This document shows positions 44,946 through 56,184 of a stretch of 64,000 nt of DNA, piece after piece. The first letter of the stretch is position 1; every line of letters begins with the position of its first letter. The notes below the pieces were generated by a model. That model was not told the DNA's origin and searched no databases. It worked only from the letters and a program-made list of their open reading frames with translations. The stretch is from the NCBI RefSeq assembly GCF_032854445.1, contig NC_088295.1, positions 37,728,510 through 37,792,509 on the forward strand, in the 5' to 3' direction. This stretch comes from Liolophura sinensis (Eukaryota; Mollusca; Polyplacophora; Chitonida; Chitonidae). The position numbers and the translations under genes are program-made.

Positions 44946-46145
44946 TTACGTTTCTGTCTGTGACGCCGGAAGCGAAGTGTTTTCCGCGGGGACCACAGCG
45001 TTTCGAGACGGTTCGACCATGGTCTCGTTCAGCAATGGCTGGGCTTTGAGGCCGAACAATCGCCGGAGATTATACCGAAACCTGGCTCCTGAGGACGAAA
45101 ACACATATAGGAAAAAGTTAACGGCGAAATTTATTTGGTAGAAGAAGAAGAAAAATGCTCTGACCCACTTCAGTTTAATTTTTACAATTCTGTTGTCGAC
45201 ATAATCCGGATCGGTAACCACCGATGAGTTCACCTTGGCGTTCCAGAAAAGCTCGATTGTTTGGATTACACCTAGAGGAAACACTAATAGAAGGTAGGCA
45301 AAGGAAACTGTAAGAAGGAGGCGAGTTGCTTTAGCGTCCGTTCTGGAGGTTGTTGTTGTCATTGTCTCCCTTTTGGCTTGGTGGATTTTGATTGCTCGAA
45401 TAATGGCGATGTTGAACGTCATGATAATGATTGTTGGCAGCCAGGTATTGAAGGCTACGTAGAAATAAACGATTCCAGGTATCCTAGCGCGATCTGTCTG
45501 GCAGCCTTTGTACCCGAACACCGAATCCCCTTCAAAACCCGTGACGAAAATCTTATGACAAGAGAATATCAGAACAGCCATGGAGACGCAGCCGATGATC
45601 AACAGCGTCTTGACTGTGGTGAATAGTTTTGCTTTCAGCGGGAACTTGACGATGATGAACCGCTCTATGGTGAAGGCCACGATGGTCCAGACGGAAAGCA
45701 GGTTAAAAACTTCCACCAGAACTCCATGAAATTTGCACAAGAACTGGCTATCCATGAAGTTCTGGTTTGCCCCTGGATTTTGCCCACGAATAACGCCGAT
45801 CATAAAGTTTAACAGAAGAGCTAACGAGTCGTAAATGGCTAACACCGACAGAAACAGGCTAGAGGCCGAACGTCGCATGTTCTTTTGAAGTAAGACGACA
45901 AATGACACAGCGTTTAAAACGACGCCAATTGCTACGATCACTGACGTCCCGTAATGCAGAAGGAATCTGACAAATTCTATGAACGGCAAAAATTGTGAGG
46001 TGAAAGCTTCGATGTGACACGTTGCTTGAGCTTTTAGAATGTCCAGCTGCCTTAGGGTTTCATTGCTACTGACGTCGTTTTTCAAATCGTCCAGGCCTAC
46101 TTGAATTTTGAGAAGTTCTTTACATACAAGCAGCGATGTGTTCAT
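44946..46145 (-). CDS. Class A (rhodopsin-type) G-protein-coupled receptor, orphan
   Basis: 399 residues with no intron in the coding part. Seven hydrophobic segments lie near residues 65-87, 98-119, 138-160, 178-200, 224-250, 276-300 and 328-350. Hallmarks: N78 in TM1, D106 in TM2, C137 at TM3 paired with C215 in extracellular loop 2, ERF (161-163) in place of DRY, FAYLLLVFP in TM6 without the usual CWxP Trp, and NFFLY (343-347) in place of NPxxY. Two N-terminal glycosylation sequons (NTS at 2, NET at 28). The look is of invertebrate peptide-type receptors (FMRFamide-receptor-like), but ligand and subfamily are not decidable. The first ATG in frame is at 46145; the frame extends upstream to a GTG only. 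An acceptor-like CCGCAG at 46193-46198 suggests a 5' UTR intron. Confidence 0.85.
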   Translation of the reverse strand: MNTSLLVCKELLKIQVGLDDLKNDVSSNETLRQLDILKAQATCHIEAFTSQFLPFIEFVRFLLHYGTSVIVAIGVVLNAVSFVVLLQKNMRRSASSLFLSVLAIYDSLALLLNFMIGVIRGQNPGANQNFMDSQFLCKFHGVLVEVFNLLSVWTIVAFTIERFIIVKFPLKAKLFTTVKTLLIIGCVSMAVLIFSCHKIFVTGFEGDSVFGYKGCQTDRARIPGIVYFYVAFNTWLPTIIIMTFNIAIIRAIKIHQAKRETMTTTTSRTDAKATRLLLTVSFAYLLLVFPLGVIQTIELFWNAKVNSSVVTDPDYVDNRIVKIKLKWVRAFFFFFYQINFAVNFFLYVFSSSGARFRYNLRRLFGLKAQPLLNETMVEPSRNAVVPAENTSLPASQTET

Positions 46146-46199
46146 TTCTTTGTGCTGAATCCCCACTCACGTGAACTTTGATCACTTCTAATCTGCGGA

Positions 46200-46880
46200 A
46201 GTAAAGAGAAAAGTCATAAATCATAGTCATTAATCACATTGATCATAATCGCAGATGGTACAACGCTAAATCATCCAGTCGTTTCCTTTGATACAGATAT
46301 GAAGTAACTCACATTTGTGTTAATAAGAAGAATGAGTGACGTCACCGTTATTTGTGCAATTGCGTCACATTTGACTGATGTATCTTGTCTATATAAACTA
46401 AGCTTAGCGTGATGCAGCCCGTGGGTCACTTCTTGAAAACTTAATAAATAAAATACATTAGCCAAGTGTTACGTTTAAGTGTACAAAAATAGCTCGGTCG
46501 TTACCTGTGGCACGAATAAAAGTTCCTTAACATCTCTCTTCACCAATTACCCGGTGGACAATGTATATAAGTAATAGCGAAATAACAATACATCAGATGT
46601 CTGCCAAACATTCATGATAAAAACCATCTGTTTCCAGTATATGAGACTTGTCAACATGCAGAGGTCAGTATTGAATACACGCCATTCTGGGCAGTGTTTG
46701 AATTGATTCTGGACGGTCTGCTCATGGACTAAGCATCCCAGAGGCCTGGTCCCTTTGCATTGTTTTAATGTGATTGTATGTTAAATGTGATGACAACACA
46801 GCAATTTCAGTAATTCTAAACTAGTGATCTTTTATAAATTGTAATTAACATCACTGCATACATTTACCTAATTCTATTTA
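46200..46880. other. Upstream region of the receptor
   Basis: Reverse-strand TATAAAAG at 46829-46836 could be a TATA box if a 5' UTR intron separates it from the coding exon. Otherwise nothing is recognised. Confidence 0.3.
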
Positions 46881-46881
46881 A

Positions 46882-47045
46882 GCCATGGTGCTATGAGGGG
46901 GTATAAATTGCTACTATTTATGCATTTACACGAACAGTTAGAATAAAACCCTGACTGAGGTAAATTGACAAGAGGCCGTGTTTCACCTGTTACGTGTGAC
47001 CATTTGCCATCTATCACACTGTCGTCGCTGCTCTGATCTAACTCT
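46882..47045 (+). repeat. Dispersed repeat R4, copy 1
   Basis: Shares GCCATGGTGCTA, AACAGTTAGAATAAAACCCT, GAGGTAAA and ACGTGTGACCATTTG with 61360-61565 in the same order. Family unknown. Confidence 0.65.
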
Positions 47046-47049
47046 ATGC

Positions 47050-47860
47050 TGTACGTCTTAATTATTTTGAATCGATGTACCATGTACGGTCAGTAATCAG
47101 CACATATTTCAGTTATTACGCCACTAATGTTGGGTACACAGTGCTGCAGGCAAATTAAATCAATCGTAATACATTGAAAAATGCATGATTCTTGATAAGC
47201 GATAACAGCACACCTCTTATTTGATGATTACAATGAGTGTTCCTGTTTTGTTTGTTTTCCCTGAGGTCGTCGTTGGCCTGCTAAAACACGCACTAAGCTA
47301 GGTCACTATCGCTAGACTGGGTGGGTCAAACCGCGGAGAACACAAAAAATGTGCATAGTTGGTTAAATGTTAAGTAGACTTGTTAAGGTGCATTTTACAG
47401 CTATTTGACTTTTTTAAATACTTTCATCACATCTACTTATTAATGTCATTGAACTTGTCTATCCCGGTGGCTGGTCGTGCATGATCACGTGGTTGAGATG
47501 TTCGTCTTTCACTCGCTATCATCCAAGCGTCAAGTCCAATATTCATACACCACTCGTACGCTATGAAATGGGATTCAAGTCGATAATAGGGAGACACATT
47601 GTTAACACAACCTGAAGCGCCAGTAACCAAAATGATATGTAACAAATAATATATAAATAGTAAATAAAGCTCGTAAAATGTCAGCAAGAATCGGTCGCTG
47701 TGCGCGTGTCATTGTGACAGGAGCACAAAGGGGATATACATTATGCATTGAGCAGTTGACAACATGCATGCACATGTATCAAACAGAATTGGAGATATGT
47801 CCATAGTTTATTGAATCAAGTTTTATCAACGTAGGAGTTTCGATGCTACCATCTTGCTAT
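47050..47860. other. Intergenic DNA, nothing recognised
   Basis: No coding signal or known repeat. Confidence 0.4.
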
Positions 47861-47865
47861 TGAAC

Positions 47866-48035
47866 AATGAAGTCGCGTGTTCAAATCTAGCTCTTGATGT
47901 TTCTGCCGAGCTTTAAGTCAGAAAGGTTTATCAGGTACCTTATCAGGGTCGGTGGTTTACTGCGGCTATTCCAGTTTCATGTATCCGTAAACCTGACCAT
48001 CACCGGCGTTAAGCATCAGTCAAATAAAGAAATAA
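47866..48035 (+). repeat. SINE-3 copy, partial
   Basis: TCAAATCTAGCTCTTGATGT, CTTTAAGTCAGAAAGGTTTA, TCAGGGTCGGTGGTTTACTG, then GTAAACCTGACCATCACCGG and the CAGTCAAATAAAGAAATAAT tail. Confidence 0.6.
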
Positions 48036-48089
48036 TTTTTTTCAATTTATTTCAGGAAAACGGTCACTATTGTGGACTACAGCATGGTA

Positions 48090-48155
48090 GACTTATTTAC
48101 TTGATTGGTGTTTTACGCCGGACTCAAGAATATTTCACCTGTACGTCGGCGGGCA
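48090..48155 (-). repeat. SINE-1 3' end fragment
   Basis: TTGATTGGTGTTTTACGCCG, GACTCAAGAATATTTCACCT and GTACGTCGGCGGGC. Confidence 0.75.
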
Positions 48156-48159
48156 CGAG

Positions 48160-50150
48160 GACAAACCTACAAAGTAACTTAATCAATCAACGAGTCTTCG
48201 GTTCCTTCAGGAGCACTAAATCACTAACATACCTTGAACAGAGACAGCGCAGTATTCCCGTCAGGTGTAATACACTGATACAAGGGCAAATCTAAACCGG
48301 ATCTAAACCGGATGTCACACGGCTGTAATGATTCTGTAATTTTCGATCAGATGTGCCACACTGCTCTGCCGTGGCTGCTCTGCACAGTCTATCCAGCTTT
48401 CAACTGCCAAGGGAAACAGAGGGATTTGAATTACAAGAATGCTTGCTGAGTATACGTTTGCAATGTTCTAGCAGAACAATCCATGTTTTAAAGATACTGA
48501 AGTTTTCATTGTGGACCAGTGCTAACCACATTAAGGTTGCATATGGGCCTACCTGATACTGGACCAATGACGCCAACAGCTCCTTATGACAATCTAATAT
48601 ATACACTACAAAAGTCGAGTATACCATAAAATTACAATAACATATGTGGCCTGTTGACATCAACAGCAACCTGACGGATATTATATCCTTCCCTTTGACC
48701 GTCTATTGATAAATGATCTGTAAAGACAGCACAAAGCTCCACAGGTAACCAATTGAAGCGTTTCCGGAAGGCTTTATGCGCTTTACTTCATGCTTCCATA
48801 CAGCGTACAGAGAGCAGTGTATAAATAGCATTACTAATATAATGCACTGAGAAATTCTTGTTTCTCTGCAGATCTATATATGGTTACATTAGAAGAACTA
48901 AGATAAGTTTTCCTGAACGATTTTAAGAAGCATTTTGATTTTTAAGCATTGCACAGTGTATTTCACTATCACTCAGTGATGGTTTGTTAGATAAATACAT
49001 CGGTCGGTGAACATTCAGTATAAATATAGAAAGCTTATATTGAAAGAAGAGGCATGTAGATAGCAAAACCAGAGCAGCAACGATAGTATGATATCTGGCA
49101 AATGATCATTCGAAACTGGTCAAATAGAGAATCATGCCAAAAAGCGACTTCATGTTGTGGTCAAAGTCGCGACCAGAATTATTTGAGCAGAGTACAATGA
49201 CAGTCAGTGGAGCAAAATGGAGTATCCGGAGTAAACCACTGTTCTGTGGAAAGTTACTGACAAAATTTCCCACACGCGACGTACAGATGTGAACACCACA
49301 TTGGTGGAAGACAAGTGGTCTTCAACAAACATTAGACTAGGCAAACAGCCTCACGAGCGTCGTCGGCAGCTTACTGTCACTAAGGCCTTACAAAAATGGA
49401 GAGACGGGGTGTCTACAAATTCTCTGTCCACGGCCGGTTTTGAACCCGCGCATCGTATGCTCTTTTCGAAACCCTACTGTACACAGCCACTCTGTACATA
49501 ATTATCACAGCCACTTTATACTTTGTACATACTCATTCAACCAGTTAGTCCGTTTCTCTACTTTCTGTAAGAGGACCAGAAGAAAGTTGACCACATATAT
49601 ACAATACGACAAACCCTTTTGAATTTTTCATGAGAGAGAGCTTTAACAAGAAGAATACGCGATCCAAATCTTCAGGACTCAGATTACCGAAACAAGGATA
49701 ACAAGTACAAAGCTGAAGGAAAGCCGGTTACCATTCTGGACAATTCTCCCACATTTTAATACCAAGAAGTAACAATAAAAAAAACTGCCTAACCCCTGTA
49801 AAATAGATGGCACTCACTAAGCCGAAGTGTGTCCGAAAAGGCAGCTGCAGTCATTGACGTGTATATAGTTGTATTGTACATAAGTGAATACGGAAATAGC
49901 CGTTCACAATAATCGAACTAAAGGACATTGCTCCAGGTGTAATCCCCAGGACAATGATTAATCAGATCGTGAGTTCGAATCCAGCTTCAGGTGGTTCAGC
50001 ATGGATGCTTGCTCATGGTCCTACTCTATTTCCTCTGCCAGTAAAGACGAAGTCATGTAAGTGAAATTTTCGTCACTACCATGCAGCACACATCCGGATT
50101 CCACTTAATACGTTGCAGTATATATGTGAGCTGATTAATAAGCATGCCCG
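48160..50150. other. Intergenic DNA, nothing recognised
   Basis: Short open frames only. A small direct repeat (CTAAACCGGAT twice) lies at 48290-48312. Confidence 0.4.
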
Positions 50151-50170
50151 TGCATCCCCTACGACCACGA

Positions 50171-50425
50171 GCTCAGATTGTTAGCGCGCTAGTGCTGCGT
50201 AATGACCCAGGAGCCTCTCACCAATGCGGTCTCTGTGAGTTCAAGTCCAGCTCATGTTGGCTTCCTCTCCGGCTGCACGTGGGAAGGTCTGCAGCAAACT
50301 GCGGGTTGTCGTGAGTTTCCCCCGGACTGCGCTCGGTTTCCTCCCACCATAATGCTGGTCGCTATCATATCAGTGAAATATTCTTGAGTACGGCGTAAAA
50401 CACCAATCAAATAAATAAATAAATA
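50171..50425 (+). mobile_element. SINE-1, near-full copy with target-site duplication
   Basis: Head GTTAGCGCGCTAGTGCTGCG, B box GAGTTCAAGTCC, core, and CACCAATCAAATAAATAAAT tail. TACGACCACGA at 50160-50170 and TACGACCATGA at 50426-50436 flank it (one mismatch). The first part of the head (A box) is shortened. Confidence 0.85.
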
Positions 50426-50439
50426 TACGACCATGACGA

Positions 50440-52960
50440 CGAAGACGACATTCCACGAAAACTGTATTAAAGCAACCCCATGTTGACATACAAGTGAGAT
50501 TTAACACAAAAACCTCGACAGTCAAATCTAGGCGTCCATTACAAACATTGCAGTCTTCACCAATAATGGACCTTCCATTTTACTGATCGCAAGATAAATT
50601 TCCAAGATAACCTTCGACACAGATCAACAAAGAACTAAGAAAGCATATATATAAAGTAAAGTCAATGAACATGTCAGGTTTAGAATCAATGGCTTTATTG
50701 TCACTAAATAAAGCACTGAAGTAAGATGCAGTTCATTATGTATGCATGTAAGCATATGTAAGCATGCACTTGCAATGGATAAAGCAGTCTAACCATCATT
50801 AACAAAGGCTGTGTTCACCTCCGCATCGATGGCTTCGTCTTGTGAAAATGTCTTGCTTAAGAACGCTTCCATTGACCTGTGTTGAGTTTCATGATCAAAG
50901 GGTCACCCCCAACCCCACCCTGCTCACTTTTCTTCAAAAAGAGGTAGAACCGTTAGCTGTATATTCACAGACAAAATTACACCACAATTCTGAATCTGCT
51001 GTCTGTAACGGAGGCTGATCCATAGCGAGAAAGTGTATAAGGGTTGGATTGACAACAAGACTAAATGGAACAAATAGCCAAAGACAAGGTGCACCAAGTA
51101 ACGGAAATCTAAGGAAAAGGCTGTTGTGATAAAGAACGACTGAACGTCTATAAGGACCTGAGAATTAGTTCCGCTATGTACCTTCTCGCATACAGCATCA
51201 AAGCATTTTACTCAAATATTTATTCTGAATTCAATGAAATCATTTTCACACCATTTCCCAATTACAATAGTAGTCTGCATAGGTGCCTTCCTAAAAAGAA
51301 AGAGATACAAAATATATATACTTACCTTGAAGTCCACTTTCAAACTTATACGGTAAAGTAAAGGAATGGCAATCTCCGGTCTGTTATACCACCGTCTAAA
51401 GATGGTGCCACACAGGATCTATTAGCAGACATCGATTATCATCGCTTTATATCGCCTTTCGTCGTCTTTTAATGGATTTAACTATGCCTTCCTAGTGGGT
51501 TTCCGCAACAAATGAGATTTGATTCCGAGTTTTCCGTTAATTTGTCTCATTTTTCTCTGACCACTGACAGCGACTATCATAGGTAACTAATAGACGTCAC
51601 CAAAGGAATTCCGTGATCACGTTTCAGGTGTGGTCACGCTATACTCGCTCGACATCTTTGGGAAAAGTATGCTGCGCATGACGATGAAACATTGAGCCAC
51701 TGCAAGCAAAATGAATCCCATAATCTTTACAGCGCATGCGTCGCTCTCTACATTCGCTTTATAACACCGCCACCACTAGCAAATTTTGTACAACAATCTT
51801 GAACAACACCTAGTCACTGGGAATTGATGTAAAAAAATACAAACAATCCATCTCAAACTTTCTCTCTAATAATACTTTATGCACATGCATTCTCTTAAAG
51901 CCGGGGAGGGATTTTTTCGCTTGTAGGAATGAACTTAATTGCCAACAAAATACGCTGACGAAATTCAGCATATACAGTTGCAGACACACTAGGCAGATTT
52001 GTTCGTTAATAGTGCTCATTAGGTTGTGTCATGGGACCTAGTAAATAGTGTGACAAAAAAAGATGTCTAAGATCAACATAATTCCGTGTTGTCTGATTGG
52101 TCGGCTCGAACGTCTCCGTCGCCGAAATTCGATGGAGTGGACAAACGACGTGGATAGAGCGAAATCACCGGTGTTTCTCTTCCCTAGAATCTGACATGTT
52201 ACAAGCGAATTTTGGAGCGGACAAGATCGCCTGCGAAATACGCCGTCGCCGGCTCGGACACGCTACAGGCGGATTTTTAAAAACTCACCAAATACGATTT
52301 TACGAGCGAAATAATGTGTGTCTAGTCTACTCTAGTGTGTCCCCCGCTTTACTTAAACATGTACAACATGATTGTAACCAAAACAAATTTATTAATGAAT
52401 GATGATTAAATAGTTTCACGCAAGGACACACGTGGTGAGGTTAAGTCTATAAAAACCTACGTGCGTCTCACAGGCTCCATTACTCTCGTTAGGCAGAGAT
52501 TGCAGGGGTCTGTCGTAGAGTGAGTAAGGTTTCATCAATGGCCAAGTTGCTTAGTGATGGCAGTGACGGAAAGCGAGCGCAGAGAGTGGCACATATGCTG
52601 TAAGGAGTATGACTGGAGCCATTATTATCCGGTGCGAATGGAGAAGCCAAGATCCAGTATCAGATCTTCCATTGTTCATTCCTTATTTTTAGATATGCTA
52701 ATGAATCTCCGTAGGCAATGATGTTACCATCGTTTATGAGCTGAAGAAACAAATAGATTGGAATTAAAATGGATTTGAAGTTTTGTGTGCTGTAGAACAA
52801 TGGTGTCTTCGGCATGATACTTCATCGGCGGCAGCACTTTGGCAGCATGAACTCGCCCTGTCACAGGAAGACACAGTATATGTACACACACCTAATGATT
52901 CCTCGTCGTCACATGGCTGAAAAATTGTTAAAAACAATGTAACATTATCTACAGTTATAT
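50440..52960. other. Intergenic DNA, nothing recognised
   Basis: No family-level match in the open frames, including 52097-52402 (+). A short SINE-2-like scrap (CATGGCTGAAAAATTGTTAA) is at 52912-52931. Confidence 0.4.
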
Positions 52961-52969
52961 GGTTGACCA

Positions 52970-53330
52970 GTGTTTTGCGATTTAATTGGTTGGTTGGCTT
53001 GCTTCGAGGTGGCTAGATCGATTTGTAACTGGATATTAATTGGCCAGTTGCTTAATGATCCCTGTGGCTGTAAATTTCACTGGCTGGCGTTGTAACTGCA
53101 TGATTAACTGGAATGAGACTTGCTTTCTGACTGGTTTGTTGACCTTCTAGTTGTTTGAGCGGCTTGCTTACTAAATTGTTTACTTGAATTTGCTGATTAT
53201 TTGAAAACAAAGCTAACTTTGTAATTGCTAAGTTGATTTAGTATGGCTGTTGACTCTATTGTTGGATGCTTAGCTGTGAATTTTTGGTTAATTGATTGCT
53301 TGGTTGGTTACGTGGATGGTTGGTGTCACT
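52970..53330. repeat. Degenerate GGTT/GATT-rich low-complexity tract
   Basis: Repeated ATTGGTTGGTTGGCTTGC-like words, including TTGATTGCTTGGTTGGTTAC, with no fixed period. Confidence 0.5.
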
Positions 53331-53339
53331 GATTCTCAT

Positions 53340-54070
53340 CAAAGATATCCAGTCAAATATAGTGACGTCCAAAGGAAACTTTACCAAGGCTTTGGGAGAC
53401 GACCGAACAAAAGCAACCACATGTTGCATCTGCAAAAGATATGTATTCAAGAGAGTGATGTTTTAGGATGGTGTGAACTAGATGAGACTTCATGATAGGA
53501 GAAACATTTTCATGAACAGTCACACAAAGACGCATGTGTGTCCAAATGAAACATTTGAAAGTTAAAATCGCATTTGTAAAGTTTCTTTTAGACGTCAGTA
53601 TATGTGAAATATTAATCGAACCCAGATGTCCGAGACATGACACGGCACGTTCATACATAATTATTATAGATAGAAACTCTCTTTCCTGTGCTGTTTTTCA
53701 GGCGTGTTCCTTAAAGGCTGTAACTGTCACTGATTCTGGCTAATGAGAAATCATGTTATAGTGTGGCTTCAAAATAAGATTTCTAAAGGACACATCAAGG
53801 TTTCTTTAGCTTTGATGTCCTTTCCGCAGACTCAATCTGATATGTGTATGTCAGGAACTGGGGGTTTCTAACCTTTTTAAATCAATAACTGTACTGGTAC
53901 CAAGTTAATTTGTATAACTATTTCACATTGTATGAAGCTCAAAGTCATTATCCCTGTGAGACACCTTAAAGTGTCATGGTTATTTTCATACAGAATGTTT
54001 CATACCAGAATATGCCTTGGAATTATACACAGAACCAGTCGTATACATATGATTTGGGAGTGATTTTGTG
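53340..54070. other. Intergenic DNA, nothing recognised
   Basis: Short open frames only. Confidence 0.4.
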
Positions 54071-54079
54071 GTCAAAACT

Positions 54080-54370
54080 GTCACTGTATATTCGGGTTCA
54101 AATCCAGGTATTGTAGGGCTTTGATAACAAAATACCCAGTCGACGACACTCGCGTGGCTGTTCGCATAGTCTAATGTTCACTGAAGACATTTTGCCTTCC
54201 GCCAATATGGTAGGCATGTGTGTAAGCCGCAGGTGAGGAATTTTTTCAGTAATTGCCAGAGGGCGGTGGTATTTCCAAAATTTCTGTTTCTTAAACTCAT
54301 CATCTATCGTATTTGAGAAAGATTTGTTAATAAGTATGGTGTTAATTGCAACTTTCAAATAATCAAATGT
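54080..54370 (+). repeat. SINE-3, near-complete copy
   Basis: GGGTTCAAATCCAGG (possible B box), GAAGACATTTTGCCTTCCGC, CAATATGGTAGGCATG, AGTAATTGCCAGAGGGCGGT, then ATCTATCGTATTTGAGAAAG and a CAAATAATCAAATG tail. Confidence 0.6.
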
Positions 54371-55057
54371 ACATACAATTTCATATTTTGTATTTTTTTT
54401 CCAATATAACCGGCTAAAAAGTAGGAGAAAGCCAAGAATATATAGCCTTAAATCCTTTCTTTGTATCATATTTGGCCGAAAACGTTATATTTGCTGTAAA
54501 CGAATTGTCTCGGTCTCTTGCAACCCTTCTGAAGCTTTGAAATATGACAATGCCGTTAACCCATTAGAAAACTGACCTGCAAAAGACAAAAGTTTAAAAA
54601 AAACCAACAGAATATGTTGTCGCCGGTTAAGGCCATCATCGTACCATTGTTTCAATGCAGTTTTCGCCCGTCAATGTTACGAAGCGATTGAGAAAAGTGG
54701 AAACGTTGACATGATGGTCATGGCTTCGTAGCTCGCTTTTCGCTATGTGCCATCGAGCCATCGATCGAGACCTCTGTGGCTCAGGTCGTCAAAGCGTTGT
54801 CACGCTGCGACTAAAAACCATCATCTTACCATAGCTTCGTCCCGTCCTTACGTCTCATCGCCCCTATTCCTTGGTATCACCGTATCATCTTTTCGTAACC
54901 TCAAGCCATTGTCTCGATAGTGCATGGTATTTTATTTCTAATTTCGCATCATGTGCGTCATTCTCTGATTCCACAAAGCTTGTCTGTAGGTATAGATAAC
55001 GATAAAGGCCACAATGCAAGGCTTCGGCCATATGAGAATATTTCAGGGCGGAGGATT

Positions 55058-55074
55058 GGGGGGGGGGGGGGGGG
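55058..55074 (+). repeat. Poly(G) tract, 17 G
   Basis: 17 uninterrupted guanines followed by CGGTGG; could fold as a G-quadruplex. Confidence 0.9.
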
Positions 55075-55137
55075 CGGTGGCACGAAGCGATATAGTATGA
55101 TAATACGAAGTCATGGCTCTATGCTACGATCATACGA

Positions 55138-55317
55138 TTTATTTATTCATTTATCTGATTGGTGTTTTATGCCGTACTCAAGAATATTTCACTTATACGA
55201 CGGCGACCAGCATTATGGTGGGTGGAAACCGAGCAGAGCCAGGGAAAACCTACGACCATCCGCAGGTTACTGGCAGACCTTCCCACGTGCGGCCGGAGAG
55301 GAAGCCAGCATGAGCCG
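55138..55317 (-). mobile_element. SINE-1, 5'-truncated copy with target-site duplication
   Basis: TCTGATTGGTGTTTTATGCC through to GGCCGGAGAGGAAGCCAGCA. CGATCATACGA at 55127-55137 and CGATCATACAA at 55318-55328 flank it. Confidence 0.85.
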
Positions 55318-55399
55318 CGATCATACAATGATACGAAGCTGTGGCACGATAACACGAAGTGATGATGCGAAGTGATGACGCGACGAACAGTTGCAATCA

Positions 55400-55700
55400 A
55401 AGCGACTGAGAAGAGACTGAGATTCTTATATTTGTATTCGACCTTATCCACACACTGTGACTTTAAAACTTGAGTTTGATGTCATGCCTAGAGCATCGAC
55501 TGCATCACTGTAAACTCGTGACTGTCTCTCTCTTACATGTTAAGAGCTTTGTTTGCTATTGATGATATTATTTCTTATATACTTGTATTCCTTTGGGAGC
55601 GGGAGGTATAAGCTACTTTGGAAACGATCGCGCGATTATCGTCCGTTCATGGTTCACGAGTGGTGTACGAAAGTTGGATTTACTGCTTAGATTCATACAA
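55400..55700. other. Intergenic DNA, nothing recognised
   Basis: No coding signal or repeat seen. Confidence 0.4.
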
Positions 55701-55704
55701 TGCA

Positions 55705-55928
55705 ACGGAGCCTCCGTGGCCGAGTGGTTAACCGGTAACGCAGCATAATGAATTAGGAGCCGCTTGCCAATGCCTTCACTATATGAGTTCAAGTCATCTT
55801 CAAGCTAGCTTCGTCTCGGGTACGTTATAAGGTCTTCCAGCAACCTGCTGATGGTGGTGGGTTTCCCCCGGGCTGTCTAGTTTCATCCAACTATAGCGGT
55901 GATAAATGTAATACTCTTGAGTACTGCG
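55705..55928 (+). repeat. SINE-1, old copy (host of the next one)
   Basis: Head GGAGCCTCCGTGGCCGAGTG, B-box-like GAGTTCAAGTCAT, core GGTTTCCCCCGGGCTGTCTA, 3' end ACTCTTGAGTACTGCGTCAA. Well diverged from the consensus. Confidence 0.85.
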
Positions 55929-55941
55929 TCAAACAACAATT

Positions 55942-56171
55942 GGGGCCTCCGTGGCTCAGTTGGTTAGCGCGCTAGCGCAGCGTAATGACCCAGGAGTCTC
56001 TCACCAATGCGGGTCGCTGTGAGTTCAAGTCCAACTCATGCTGGCTTCCTCTCGGTTGTACGTGGGAAGGTCTGTCCAGCAACCTGGCCCTGCCCAGTTT
56101 CCACCAACATAATGCTGGCCGCCGTCATATAAGTGAAATATTCTTGAGTGCGGCGTAAAACACCAATCAAA
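55942..56171 (+). mobile_element. SINE-1, young copy inserted in the tail of another SINE-1
   Basis: Full head GGGGCCTCCGTGGCTCAGTT and GGTTAGCGCGCTAGCGCAGC, a B box, a core shortened by an internal deletion, and a CACCAATCAAA tail. The perfect 13-bp duplication TCAAACAACAATT at 55929-55941 and 56172-56184 marks the insertion in the 3' end of the older copy. Confidence 0.92.
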
Positions 56172-56184
56172 TCAAACAACAATT

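Larger units (their letters stand above)
54600..55400. repeat. Degenerate repeat region with TTCGTA / TACGAAG words
   Basis: The left part is rich in GCTTCGT, CATCGTACCAT and CATCTTTTCGTAACC words. The right part is rich in ATACGAAGT, GATACGAAGC and GATGATGCGAAG, largely the opposite strand of the same words, suggesting a diverged inverted repeat. It encloses a SINE-1 and a poly-G tract. A SINE-1 head remnant (GACCTCTGTGGCTCAGGTCG) is at 54767-54810. Confidence 0.45.

Noticed and set aside
46146..46166. Upstream GTG as start of the receptor
   Set aside because: Eukaryotic initiation normally uses ATG; the ATG at 46145 has a purine at -3 and gives a normal N-terminus.
52097..52402. Possible reverse-transcriptase tail (RRRRLGHATGG)
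   Set aside because: The resemblance is too short, with no surrounding RT or endonuclease motifs.
54920..55375. 151-codon open frame with a glycine run
   Set aside because: The glycines come from the poly-G tract, and its C-terminal part is antisense SINE-1.
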